Positions 49,419 to 57,526 of a stretch of 62,373 nt of DNA are shown one piece after another. Under the pieces are notes generated by a model that saw only the letters and a list, made by a program, of their open reading frames with translations, was not told where the DNA came from and ran no database searches. The stretch covers positions 1 to 62,373 of the forward strand of contig JADLFL010000045.1 of NCBI GenBank assembly GCA_020845575.1, given 5' to 3'. The stretch comes from Acidobacteriota bacterium. Lineage in GTDB: Bacteria > Acidobacteriota > Vicinamibacteria > Vicinamibacterales > Vicinamibacteraceae. Within the stretch, counting starts at the first letter, position 1, and each line of letters starts with the position of its first letter. The translations under genes were made by a program, and so were the position numbers.

Positions 49419-50615
49419 ATGTTGACGCGACGGACGTTCTTCGAACGCCTTTCTTCGATCCCTGTCGTCGGCGGCCTGCTCGGCGGTGGCGTGACGGCCG
49501 CTGCCGCGGCGCCTGCGCGCCGTGACTACTTCAAGGAACTCGGCGTCAAGCCGTTCATCAACGCGGCGGGCACGTTCACCGACATGACCGCCTCGCTGAT
49601 GCCGCCCGAGGTGATGGACGCGATCAACTACGCGTCGAAGAACTTCGTGTACCTCAACGATCTGCACGACAAGGTGGCCCTGCGGATCGCGGAGCTCGTG
49701 AAGGCAGACGCGGCGATGGTGTCCTGCGGCGCGGCGTCGGCGATGACGCTCGGCACGGCAGGCATCCTCACGGGGCTCGACCGGAAGAAGATCGTCGACC
49801 TGCCGAACCTCACGGACATGAAGACGGAAGTCATCATGCAGAAGTCGCATCGCTTCGGGTACGACCACGCGATCCGCAACTGCGGCGTGTCGATCGTCGA
49901 GGTCGAGACGGTTGCCGATCTCGAACGGGCCGTCTCGCCCAACACGGCGATGATGCTCTTCTACAACAACAACAATTCGGTGGGGCAGATCCGAGACGAG
50001 GAGTTCGTGCGCCTCGGGAAGAAGCACGGGATCCCCACGATGAACGACTGCGCGGCCGACGTGCCGCCCGTCGAGAACCTGTGGAAGTACACCGCGATGG
50101 GCTTCGACCTCGTCGTGTTCTCCGGCGGCAAGGGCATCTGCGGCCCGCAGAGCGCGGGATTGCTGCTCGGCCGCAAGGACCTCATCGCGGCCGCCCGCGC
50201 CAACGCGTGGCCCAACGGCAACGCCATCGGTCGCGGGATGAAGGTGAACAAGGAGGAACTGCTCGGGATGCTTGTGGCACTCGAGCGTTTCATCAAGCTC
50301 GATCACGTGGCGCAGGAAAAGGAGTATCAGCGCCGCGCCGACGTCATCCTGAAGGCCGTGAGCGGGCTGAAGGGCGTCACGGCGGCGGTCACGGTGCCGG
50401 AAGTCGCCAACCACGTGCCGCACGTCCAGATCAAGCTCGATACGGCCACGGCCGGCATCACGGGACGCGAGGTCTCGCGACGTCTGCGTGAAGGCACGCC
50501 GTCCATCGGCGTGCGCTCCGGCGAAGAACTGCTGATCGGCGTGTGGATGATGAAGCCAGGCGAAGAGAAGATCGTCGCCACGCGCCTGCGCGAGGTCCTG
50601 AGCGGAAAGGCGTAG
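49419..50615 (+). CDS. Tat-exported SelA-like PLP enzyme (glucosaminate ammonia-lyase-like)
   Basis: 398 residues; GGAGA 6 nt before the ATG. Tat-type signal TRRTFFERLSSIPVVGGLL. Fold type I PLP core of the selA-related group: VKPFINAAGTFTDM, VSCGAASAMTLG, PLP aspartate near NDCAAD (210-214), and Lys238 in FSGGKGICGPQSAGLLLGRKDLI as Schiff-base lysine. Relatives include D-glucosaminate-6-phosphate ammonia-lyase (DgaE) and EF_0838. These eliminate ammonia through an enamine, which RidA can clear. Export of a PLP enzyme requires folding with cofactor first, hence Tat. A strong terminator follows. Confidence 0.87.
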   Translation: MLTRRTFFERLSSIPVVGGLLGGGVTAAAAAPARRDYFKELGVKPFINAAGTFTDMTASLMPPEVMDAINYASKNFVYLNDLHDKVALRIAELVKADAAMVSCGAASAMTLGTAGILTGLDRKKIVDLPNLTDMKTEVIMQKSHRFGYDHAIRNCGVSIVEVETVADLERAVSPNTAMMLFYNNNNSVGQIRDEEFVRLGKKHGIPTMNDCAADVPPVENLWKYTAMGFDLVVFSGGKGICGPQSAGLLLGRKDLIAAARANAWPNGNAIGRGMKVNKEELLGMLVALERFIKLDHVAQEKEYQRRADVILKAVSGLKGVTAAVTVPEVANHVPHVQIKLDTATAGITGREVSRRLREGTPSIGVRSGEELLIGVWMMKPGEEKIVATRLREVLSGKA

Positions 50616-50616
50616 A

Positions 50617-50651
50617 AAGTGAGGCCAGGGTATCAACCCCTGGCCTCACTT
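50617..50651. terminator. Strong intrinsic-type hairpin after the SelA-like gene
   Basis: AAGTGAGGCCAGGG-tatcaa-CCCCTGGCCTCACTT: a stem of at least 14 bp, between the convergent SelA-like and RidA genes; the arms end in AA/TT. Likely bidirectional terminator. Confidence 0.8.
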
Positions 50652-50718
50652 CCCATTCGTCAGATGGAGCGAACGGTCCCGCCATGGCGCGTCAGCGCGG
50701 CGGCGGAAACCCGTTGGT

Positions 50719-51213
50719 CTACGTCGTGGCGATGCAGTCGATCTCGACGAGCGACTTGCCCGGGACGCCGCCGTAGCACGCGACCGTGGTGCGCACCGGC
50801 GGATTGGGGCCGAACCGGCCGCGGTAGACCTCGTTCATCCCGTCGTAGTCCTGCAGGTCGTGCAGGTACACGTTCACCTTCAGGACCTTGTCCATCGAGG
50901 ACCCGGCCTTCTTGAGTTCGGCCTCGAGTGAGTCGAGCACGGCCTTGGTGTGCACCTTGATGTCACCGGCCTCGTGATAACCCTTGCCGGCGATGAACAC
51001 GAGTCCGCCGTGCACCCTGCCGCCCGAGAACAACGGCGCCTGCCGTGGCGCGGCCGCCTGCTGGGCCTCATCAGGGATGGTGACGATGCCGTTGGCGTCG
51101 GTGGTCGAGGCGTGGGCCCGGCCGCCGAACACGCCGGCGACTGTGGCGCCGGCTGCGGCGAGCAGGGAGCGGAACGCGGAACGGCGAGAGGGATCGGGCT
51201 GGGTGACTGGCAC
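50719..51213 (-). CDS. Tat-exported RidA-family protein
   Basis: 164 residues; GTG start at 51213 with GGAG 8 nt upstream. Signal SRRSAFRSLLAAAGATVAGVFGGRAHA fits Tat export. One RidA domain: APLFSGGRVHGGLVFIAGKGYH, KVLKVNVYLHDLQDYDGMNEVYRGRF, and the active-site arginine in PPVRTTVACYGGVPGKSLVEIDCIA. Probably scavenges enamines in the periplasm alongside the neighbouring exported PLP enzymes. Convergent with one of them, divergent from the TonB receptor. Confidence 0.88.
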   Translation of the reverse strand: MPVTQPDPSRRSAFRSLLAAAGATVAGVFGGRAHASTTDANGIVTIPDEAQQAAAPRQAPLFSGGRVHGGLVFIAGKGYHEAGDIKVHTKAVLDSLEAELKKAGSSMDKVLKVNVYLHDLQDYDGMNEVYRGRFGPNPPVRTTVACYGGVPGKSLVEIDCIATT

Positions 51214-51408
51214 TGTCGTGACTCCGTTCGAGTGGGGGTGGGTGATGGGCGGCGCACGCGCCGCAACACGCCCGGAGGATAGCGACTCACCCGCGCGAGG
51301 GCAAGCCATCGTCACTCTCGGATGGACAAGCGCGGCGATTTCGATTACGTTTGGCGCCTCTGTGAGAGTGAAACGCCGTGTACGAATTCGGCGTAACCGT
51401 TCCAATGA

Positions 51409-51420
51409 GTGACCGGTCAC
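51409..51420. promoter_or_regulatory. 12-bp palindrome upstream of the TonB receptor
   Basis: GTGACCGGTCAC, a perfect palindrome about 70 nt before the TonB receptor start and in the shared intergenic region with the RidA gene. It may be an operator; no regulator gene is adjacent. Confidence 0.4.
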
Positions 51421-51491
51421 GTCGAGCCCATGGGCGCAAGGCGCCGCATATCGTCCACCGCGAAATCTACTGGCTGCCTGGAGGTTGCCGC

Positions 51492-54400
51492 GTGATTCGA
51501 GTCATCTTCTCTACTCTTCTTGCCCTGACGCTGTCGTCACCCGCCTTCGCGCAGCTCGCCTCGCAGACAGGCCTGATCGGCACCGTCACAGACTCGGGCG
51601 GTGGCGTCCTGCCGGGCGCCACGGTCACGGCCGTGAACCTCGGCACGCAGGCAACGCTGAGCGGCGTGACCAACCAGGCGGGCGTGTACCAGTTCAACGC
51701 GGTACCGCTCGGACAGTACGAGATCACCATCAGCCTCCAGGGCTTCCAGAGTTTCAAGGCTACCAACATCCTCGTCACCGGCAACGCCGTCGTGCGCCAG
51801 GATGCGGTCCTCGGCGTGGGCGACCTCACCGAGACCATCACGGTCGAGGCGTCCAACACGACGATTCAGACCGACAGAGCCGCCGTCTCGCAGACGGTGG
51901 AGGCTCGCGCCGTGGTCGACCTGCCGTCGAGCGGGCGCAACGTGTGGCAGTTTGCCGCCACCACGCCCGGCGTGCTGCGCGGCAACACCACCGACATCGG
52001 GCTGTCGTTCCGCGGTGCCGGCCAGCGCGAGATCCAGAACAGCCTCACCATGGACGGCATCAACGCGACGTCGAACCTGCTGGCGATGACCAGCATGCGT
52101 CCGATGGCCGACGCCGTCACCGAAGTACAGGTCCAGACGGGCAGCACGTCGGCCGAGTACGGCTCGTACCTCGGCGTGCACGTCAACGTGGTGACCAAGG
52201 CGGGCACGAACACGTTCCACGGATCGCTGTTCGAGTACTTCCAGGACAGTGCGCTCGAGAGCCGTGGGTACTTCGACAACCCGAACCTGCCCGAGCCGCC
52301 CAAGCGCAGCAACCAGTTCGGCGTGCAGTTTGACGGCCCCGTCATCATTCCCGGCCTCTACAACGGCACGAACAAGACCTTCTTCATGGCGGCCTACGAG
52401 GGGCTGCGTTCCAACCGCCAGACGACGCCGATTACCTCGGTGCCCACCGAGCGCATGCGCCGCGGTGACTTCAGCGAGATCGCCACGCAGATCGTCAACC
52501 CGATCACGAAGGTGCCGTACGCGGGCAACCAGATCCCGCAGTCGCAGCTCTCGGCGCAGGCGCTGCGGCTCCTCAGCTACTACCCGCTGCCGAACCTGCC
52601 TGGGACGGCCAACGGCACGGGCAACAACTACCAGGGCACGGTGCTCACCGAGAGCAACATCGATCAGTTGCTGATGCGGGTGGACCAGAACCTCGGCAAC
52701 GACGGGCGCCTGTACGTGCGCTACAACTGGGTCGACGCCTTCGACGGCTTCGGCGCCGTCATCCCGACGGCGGGCCTCTACCAGCCCCGCAAGAACTACA
52801 ACACGCTGGTCTCCTATCAGCAGACGTTCTCGCCCACGCTGCTCAACGACTTCCGCGTCGGCTATCACCGCATCACGTTCGACTCGTTGAACAACCTCAC
52901 GCTCGCCGGCGAGTCGTCGGCAGGCTCCAACCTCGGCATCCCGGGCTTTGACGGCGACGTGCGGTACGACAACCCCGGCATTCCCTCGATCGGCGTCACC
53001 GGCTTCGGCGGACTCGGCAACGGCGGCACCAACTGGTACCAGTTCGACACGACGTTCCAGTTGTCCAACGTGCTGTCGTGGACCAAGGGCCGGCACAACA
53101 TCCGTACCGGGTTCGACCTGCGCAAGATGGCCACGGGGCGCAAGGCCGCCAACAGCCCACGCGGGGCGTTCAGCTTCAATGGCGGCATGACAGGCTACGC
53201 GATGGCCGACTTCATGACGGGCATCCCGTTCACCGTCGGTACCCCGGTCGATCAGGTGCAGGGCGACGTGGGGCAGTGGCGCAATGGCTTCTTCATCAAC
53301 GACGTGTGGCAGGCGTCGCGCCGCATGACGGTGAGCCTCGGCCTTCGCTACGAGCGCAACACGCCCGTACGGACCTATGAAGGTCTGGCGTCGATGCTCG
53401 ACGCGTCGCAGACGCAGATCATCCCGACGTCCTTCCCCTCCAGGGGCTTCGAGTTCCACGAGCCGAACAACAAGGACTGGGGGCCGCGCGTGGGCGCCAC
53501 CTACCGGCTCACCGAGAAGACGGTGCTGCGCGCGGGCTGGGGCATCTACTACAACCCGAACCAGATGAACTCGTTCACGTTCCTCACGAACAATCCGCCG
53601 ATCGCGGCCGAGTTCACGTTCACCAACAACACGACGGCACCGACGCTGTCGTTCGAGCAGCCCTTCGGCCAGGTCGGTCCCGGCGGGCCGCCGAACATGA
53701 TCACGCCGAACCGGCACCTGCCCAACGCGCGCAAGAACCAGTGGAGCCTCGACCTCCAGCACGAGCTCTTCGGCAGCACCGTCGTCGAGGTGCAGTACCT
53801 CGCGTCGCGCACGAAGAACCTCGATCGCAGCTACTACAACAACGATCCCCTGCCTGGACCTGGCGCGGTCGATCCGCGTCGTCCGAACCAGTTGTTCCGG
53901 CAGATCCGGACCATCCAGAACGACCTCGTCGCCAACTACGACGCGGTGAGCCTCGTCGCGCGTCGGCGCATGACCAAGGGCCTGCTGCTCAACGCGCACT
54001 ACACGTGGTCGCGCACGCGCGACATGGCCACGCATTCCAACGGCGGCGGCCAGACGATGAACCAGTACGACAAGTGGGCCGACTACGGTCCGGCCAACTG
54101 GGACGTGCCCCATCGCCTCGTGGTCAGCTACGTGTGGGACATGCCGTTCTTCCGCGAGAGCGACAACGTCCTGCTGCGCGGCGTGCTCGGCGGGTGGCAG
54201 ATCGGTGGCGTGACCACGATCCAGAGCGGCACGCCGATCAACGTGCTGATTCAGCCCGACCGCGCCAACGTCGGTCGTGGCGGGCAGCGTCCGATGCTGG
54301 TCAACAGCGGCGTCGCGCTCAACTGCCAGGCGAATCCGAATGGTGTCGGACTGGTCAACTGTATCGACCCGGCCGCCTTCGCGCTGCCAGACCTCTACAC

Positions 54401-54644
54401 GTTCGGGAACACGCCACGCAACTACCTGCGCGGGCCGAAGTACAGCCAGACCGACGTCTCGTTCATGAAGAACATCGCCACCGGCGGCCGTTCGCGTATC
54501 CAGCTGCGCGCGGAGGTCTTCAACCTGTTCAACCAGGTGAACTGGGGCAATCCCGGCGCCACGCTCGGCACCGCGGCATTCGGCGTCATCTCGTCGGCAG
54601 ACACGATGCGCCGCGCCGAACTCGGCGTGAAGTTCCTCTTCTGA
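51492..54644 (+). CDS. Oar-like TonB-dependent outer-membrane receptor with carboxypeptidase-regulatory-like domain
   Basis: 1050 residues; GTG start with GGAGG 9 nt upstream. Signal peptide (VIFSTLLALTLSSPAFAQ). Residues about 25-110 form a CarboxypepD_reg-like beta-sandwich (GLIGTVTDSGGGVLPGATVTAVN, GVYQFNAVPLGQYEITI). A plug region follows (DLPSSGRNVWQF, MDGINATSNLL, VTKAGTNTFHGSLFEYFQ), then a 22-strand-type barrel ending GVKFLF. Such receptors import oligosaccharides or peptides using TonB energy. It sits among exported PLP/RidA genes and probably brings in their substrate. A hairpin follows the stop. Confidence 0.93.
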   Translation: MIRVIFSTLLALTLSSPAFAQLASQTGLIGTVTDSGGGVLPGATVTAVNLGTQATLSGVTNQAGVYQFNAVPLGQYEITISLQGFQSFKATNILVTGNAVVRQDAVLGVGDLTETITVEASNTTIQTDRAAVSQTVEARAVVDLPSSGRNVWQFAATTPGVLRGNTTDIGLSFRGAGQREIQNSLTMDGINATSNLLAMTSMRPMADAVTEVQVQTGSTSAEYGSYLGVHVNVVTKAGTNTFHGSLFEYFQDSALESRGYFDNPNLPEPPKRSNQFGVQFDGPVIIPGLYNGTNKTFFMAAYEGLRSNRQTTPITSVPTERMRRGDFSEIATQIVNPITKVPYAGNQIPQSQLSAQALRLLSYYPLPNLPGTANGTGNNYQGTVLTESNIDQLLMRVDQNLGNDGRLYVRYNWVDAFDGFGAVIPTAGLYQPRKNYNTLVSYQQTFSPTLLNDFRVGYHRITFDSLNNLTLAGESSAGSNLGIPGFDGDVRYDNPGIPSIGVTGFGGLGNGGTNWYQFDTTFQLSNVLSWTKGRHNIRTGFDLRKMATGRKAANSPRGAFSFNGGMTGYAMADFMTGIPFTVGTPVDQVQGDVGQWRNGFFINDVWQASRRMTVSLGLRYERNTPVRTYEGLASMLDASQTQIIPTSFPSRGFEFHEPNNKDWGPRVGATYRLTEKTVLRAGWGIYYNPNQMNSFTFLTNNPPIAAEFTFTNNTTAPTLSFEQPFGQVGPGGPPNMITPNRHLPNARKNQWSLDLQHELFGSTVVEVQYLASRTKNLDRSYYNNDPLPGPGAVDPRRPNQLFRQIRTIQNDLVANYDAVSLVARRRMTKGLLLNAHYTWSRTRDMATHSNGGGQTMNQYDKWADYGPANWDVPHRLVVSYVWDMPFFRESDNVLLRGVLGGWQIGGVTTIQSGTPINVLIQPDRANVGRGGQRPMLVNSGVALNCQANPNGVGLVNCIDPAAFALPDLYTFGNTPRNYLRGPKYSQTDVSFMKNIATGGRSRIQLRAEVFNLFNQVNWGNPGATLGTAAFGVISSADTMRRAELGVKFLF

Positions 54645-54654
54645 GGTCGCTCTC

Positions 54655-54685
54655 GCAGGAACGGCACTCCATGTGCCGTTCCTGC
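54655..54685. terminator. Hairpin after the TonB receptor
   Basis: GCAGGAACGGCAC-tccat-GTGCCGTTCCTGC, a perfect 13-bp stem with a 5-nt loop, 10 nt after the stop; followed by a pyrimidine-rich but not T-only run. Confidence 0.75.
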
Positions 54686-54695
54686 CTCTCTTCCT

Positions 54696-54728
54696 GCATT
54701 CCCCGCATTCGGCATTCCCGGCATCCCC
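54696..54728 (+). repeat. Degenerate GCATTC-type short repeats
   Basis: GCATTCCCC, GCATTCG, GCATTCCCG, GCATCCCC: alternating 9- and 7-nt units immediately before the start codon at 54729, taking the place of a Shine-Dalgarno. Related in word to CATTCGT units at 57492-57519. Confidence 0.5.
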
Positions 54729-56318
54729 ATGTTCACCCGACGTGACGCGCTCCGTGCCCTCAACGCGCTGGGGCTCGGCGCGGCGGTGCCCGCGGGCGCG
54801 GCTGCACAGGGCGTGTCGCGTGCGCCTGCCGTCGCGCCGGCCGGCGGCGATCTCTACGCCGGTCTCGGTGTGCGTCCGCTCATCAACGCGCGTGGCACGC
54901 TCACCATCATCGGCGGGTCGATGGAACTGCCCGAGGTCCGCGTCGCCAAGTCGGTGGCCAACCAGCAGTACGTCCACATCGAGGAACTGATGGAAGCCGC
55001 GGGCGCGAGACTCGCGGAGCTCACCGGTGCCGAGTGGGGCATGGTGAGTTCGGGCTGCGCCGCGGCGATGTCGCATGCGACGGCTGCGTGCGTCGCAGGC
55101 GGCAACCCCGACCTGCACGTGCGCATCCCCGATCTTCGGGGCTTCGCGCGCACGGAGGTCATCATCCCCGGGCATTCGCGCAACGTGTACGACGCCGCGA
55201 TCCGCGCCGTGGGCGTCTCGATCGTCGAGGCGAACACGCCCGCCGAACTCGAACGGGCGATCGGCCCGAAGACGGCCATGATCTACGTCTTCGCGAACCC
55301 GCGGAACGAGACGGGCCCGATGTCGCTCGAAGCCATCGCCGGGATCGCCAGGCCGCACGGCGTGCCGATCATGGTGGATGCGGCGGCCGAGATCCTCACC
55401 GTTCCCAACATCCACCTGCAGCGCGGGGCCACGCTCGTCGGCTACAGCGGCGGCAAGATCCTGCGCGGCCCGCAGAGCGCGGGGATCCTGCTCGGCCGCA
55501 AGGATCTCGTGAAGGCCGCGTGGATCCACAGCGCCCCGCATCACGGCTACGCGCGATCGATGAAGGTCGGGCGTGAAGAAGTGATCGGCATGCTCGTGGC
55601 CGTCGAGCGCTGGGTGACGGGCGATCGTGCCGCCGAGTGGGCCGAGTGGGTGCGTCAGGCCGATGTCATCGCGCAGGCGGCCGAACGCATCGCCGGCATC
55701 ACGGCCATCGTCGCGCGCGAGGCGCGCGAGGACCGCTCGAACCGCAGCCCGCGCGTGACGCTGCGGTGGACGGCCGCGGAGATCGGTCTCACCGGACAAC
55801 AGGCGTCCGCGCAGCTCTACGAGGGCGAACCGCGGATCGCCGTGGGCGGGGCCTCGGGCGCGCGCGAGGGCATGGCCGGCGACACGGGACTCTCACTGAG
55901 CACGTCCATGCTCGCGCCTGGCGACGAGCGTATCGTGGCGGCGCGGCTCACGCAGCTGCTGTCGGCGCGACGCACGCTCGTGACGCCGCCCGCCGCTGCC
56001 GCGCCGAGTGGGGATGCGTCGGGGCAGTGGACCGTGGAAATCGCGTTCGCCGCGTCGCGCACCACGCACGTGCTCCAGTTGCGTCAACAGGGAGCCGCCA
56101 TCGAGGGATCGCATCAGGGCGACTTCCTGACGCGCGACATCACGGGCACGATGGACGGCGCACGCGTCACGCTCGCCAGCATCGTGACCGAACGCACGGG
56201 CGACGCCTTGAGCTATCGTTTCACCGGCGAGCTGTCGGGCCACACGATGTCGGGCACGCTCGACCTCGGGGAATACCGTTCCGCAACCTGGCGAGCTACA
56301 CGAACCGGAAAGTCGTGA
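54729..56318 (+). CDS. Tat-exported SelA-like PLP enzyme with C-terminal beta domain
   Basis: 529 residues. Tat-type signal TRRDALRALNALGLGAAV. SelA-related PLP core (about 45-430): VRPLINARGTLTIIGGSMELPEV, VSSGCAAAMSHATAA, Asp217 in MVDAAAEILTVP, and Lys243 in YSGGKILRGPQSAGILLGRKDLV. Paralogue of the 49419-50615 enzyme. Residues about 445-529 are an added beta domain (GQWTVEIAFAASRTTHVLQLRQQGAAIEGSHQGDF ... TGELSGHTMSGTLDLG), of a lipocalin-like repeat style seen in other acidobacterial exported enzymes, perhaps for substrate or surface binding. Probably a periplasmic amino-acid or amino-sugar-acid lyase. Overlaps the lactonase gene (TGATG). Confidence 0.85.
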   Translation: MFTRRDALRALNALGLGAAVPAGAAAQGVSRAPAVAPAGGDLYAGLGVRPLINARGTLTIIGGSMELPEVRVAKSVANQQYVHIEELMEAAGARLAELTGAEWGMVSSGCAAAMSHATAACVAGGNPDLHVRIPDLRGFARTEVIIPGHSRNVYDAAIRAVGVSIVEANTPAELERAIGPKTAMIYVFANPRNETGPMSLEAIAGIARPHGVPIMVDAAAEILTVPNIHLQRGATLVGYSGGKILRGPQSAGILLGRKDLVKAAWIHSAPHHGYARSMKVGREEVIGMLVAVERWVTGDRAAEWAEWVRQADVIAQAAERIAGITAIVAREAREDRSNRSPRVTLRWTAAEIGLTGQQASAQLYEGEPRIAVGGASGAREGMAGDTGLSLSTSMLAPGDERIVAARLTQLLSARRTLVTPPAAAAPSGDASGQWTVEIAFAASRTTHVLQLRQQGAAIEGSHQGDFLTRDITGTMDGARVTLASIVTERTGDALSYRFTGELSGHTMSGTLDLGEYRSATWRATRTGKS

Positions 56319-57487
56319 TGCCAATGCTTCGTTCCTTCACTCTGTTCTGCCTATGCTGTCTGCCTGCCGTCGCGCACGCCCAGGCACCGGCTCAACCCGC
56401 ATCAGAGATGTTCGTCTACGTCGGCACCTACACCAATGAGCGGAGCCAGGGGATCTATCGCCTGCGGCTCGACCTCGGCACGGGCACGATCTCGGCGCCG
56501 GAACTGGCGGCTGCGGCGACCAATCCGAGCTTCCTCGCGCTCGATCCGTCGCGGACGCATCTGTATGCCGTCAACGAGATCGGCAAGTTCAACGACAAGC
56601 CGACGGGAGCCGTGAGTGCGTTCGCCGTCGATGCGGCGACCGGCGCGCTCACGCCCATCAACCAGGAGAGCTCCGGCGGCAGCGGCCCTGCGCACGTGTC
56701 GGTCGATCGCGCGGGACGTGCGGTGCTCGTGGCCAACTACGGTGGCGGCAGCGTCGCGTCGCTGCCCATCGGCCAGGGCGGGCGCCTCGAGCCCCCCGCG
56801 TCGGTGATGGTGCACCAGGGATCGAGCGTCCATCCCAAGCGGCAGACCAGGCCGTACGGGCACTCGATCAACGTGGATCCCTCGAACACCTTCGCGTACG
56901 CCGCCGACCTCGGCACCGACCGCATCTTCATCTATCGCCTCGACCCGACGACCGCGGTGCTCACGCCCGCCGAACCGGCGTTCGCGGCGATCGCGCCGGG
57001 ATCGGGTCCGCGCCACATGTCGTTCCACCCGAATGGACGCGTCGCGTACGTGATCAACGAACTGGCGATGACCGTCACGGTGCTGAGCCGCGACGCCGCG
57101 ACAGGCGCGCTCACCGAGGTGCAGACCATCGGCACGCTTCCCGAGGGGAAGGCCATCGATCCGACGTACAGCACCGCCGAAGTCGTGGTCCATCCGTCGG
57201 GCAAGTTCCTCTATGGTTCCAATCGGGGGCACGACTCGCTCGTCGTCTATGCGATCGACGAGCAGACAGGTCGACTGACGCTGGTGCAGCACGAGTCCAC
57301 GCAGGGCAGCATGCCCCGCGGCTTCGGTATCGACCCCACCGGCCGCTATCTCCTCGCGGGTAACCAGCGCTCGGACCTCCTCGTGGTATTCCGCATCGAT
57401 CCTGCAACCGGTCGCCTGACCTCCACAGGCCAGACCGCTCGCATCGGCTCACCCGTCAGCGTCGTGTTCGTGCCCGTGGCTCGCTGA
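56318..57487 (+). CDS. Exported lactonase-family beta-propeller (6-phosphogluconolactonase/YbhE-like)
   Basis: 389 residues. Signal peptide (FTLFCLCCLPAVAHA). Seven-bladed Lactonase propeller: VYVGTYTNERSQGIYRLRLD, NPSFLALDPSRTHLYAVNE, SGGSGPAHVSVDRAGRAVLVANYGGGSVASLP, RPYGHSINVDPSNTFAYAADLGTDRI, GSGPRHMSFHPNGRVAYVINEL and MPRGFGIDPTGRYLLAGNQ. Family members open sugar lactones. Export suggests an aldonolactone in the periplasm. Coupled to the upstream PLP enzyme. Confidence 0.9.
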   Translation: MPMLRSFTLFCLCCLPAVAHAQAPAQPASEMFVYVGTYTNERSQGIYRLRLDLGTGTISAPELAAAATNPSFLALDPSRTHLYAVNEIGKFNDKPTGAVSAFAVDAATGALTPINQESSGGSGPAHVSVDRAGRAVLVANYGGGSVASLPIGQGGRLEPPASVMVHQGSSVHPKRQTRPYGHSINVDPSNTFAYAADLGTDRIFIYRLDPTTAVLTPAEPAFAAIAPGSGPRHMSFHPNGRVAYVINELAMTVTVLSRDAATGALTEVQTIGTLPEGKAIDPTYSTAEVVVHPSGKFLYGSNRGHDSLVVYAIDEQTGRLTLVQHESTQGSMPRGFGIDPTGRYLLAGNQRSDLLVVFRIDPATGRLTSTGQTARIGSPVSVVFVPVAR

Positions 57488-57491
57488 TCGC

Positions 57492-57519
57492 CATTCGTCA
57501 TTCATCATTCGTCATTCGC
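57492..57519 (+). repeat. CATTCGT heptamer array
   Basis: CATTCGT, CATTCAT, CATTCGT, CATTCGC in exact register, ending 7 nt before the MFS start codon at 57527, where a Shine-Dalgarno would be expected. Confidence 0.7.
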
Positions 57520-57526
57520 TCTCGTC

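Noticed and set aside
51537..55799. A 1420-codon open frame on the minus strand
   Set aside because: It is antisense to the TonB receptor and the second SelA-like gene. Its composition is Arg/Ala/Val/His-rich with no domain, an effect of high GC at third positions.
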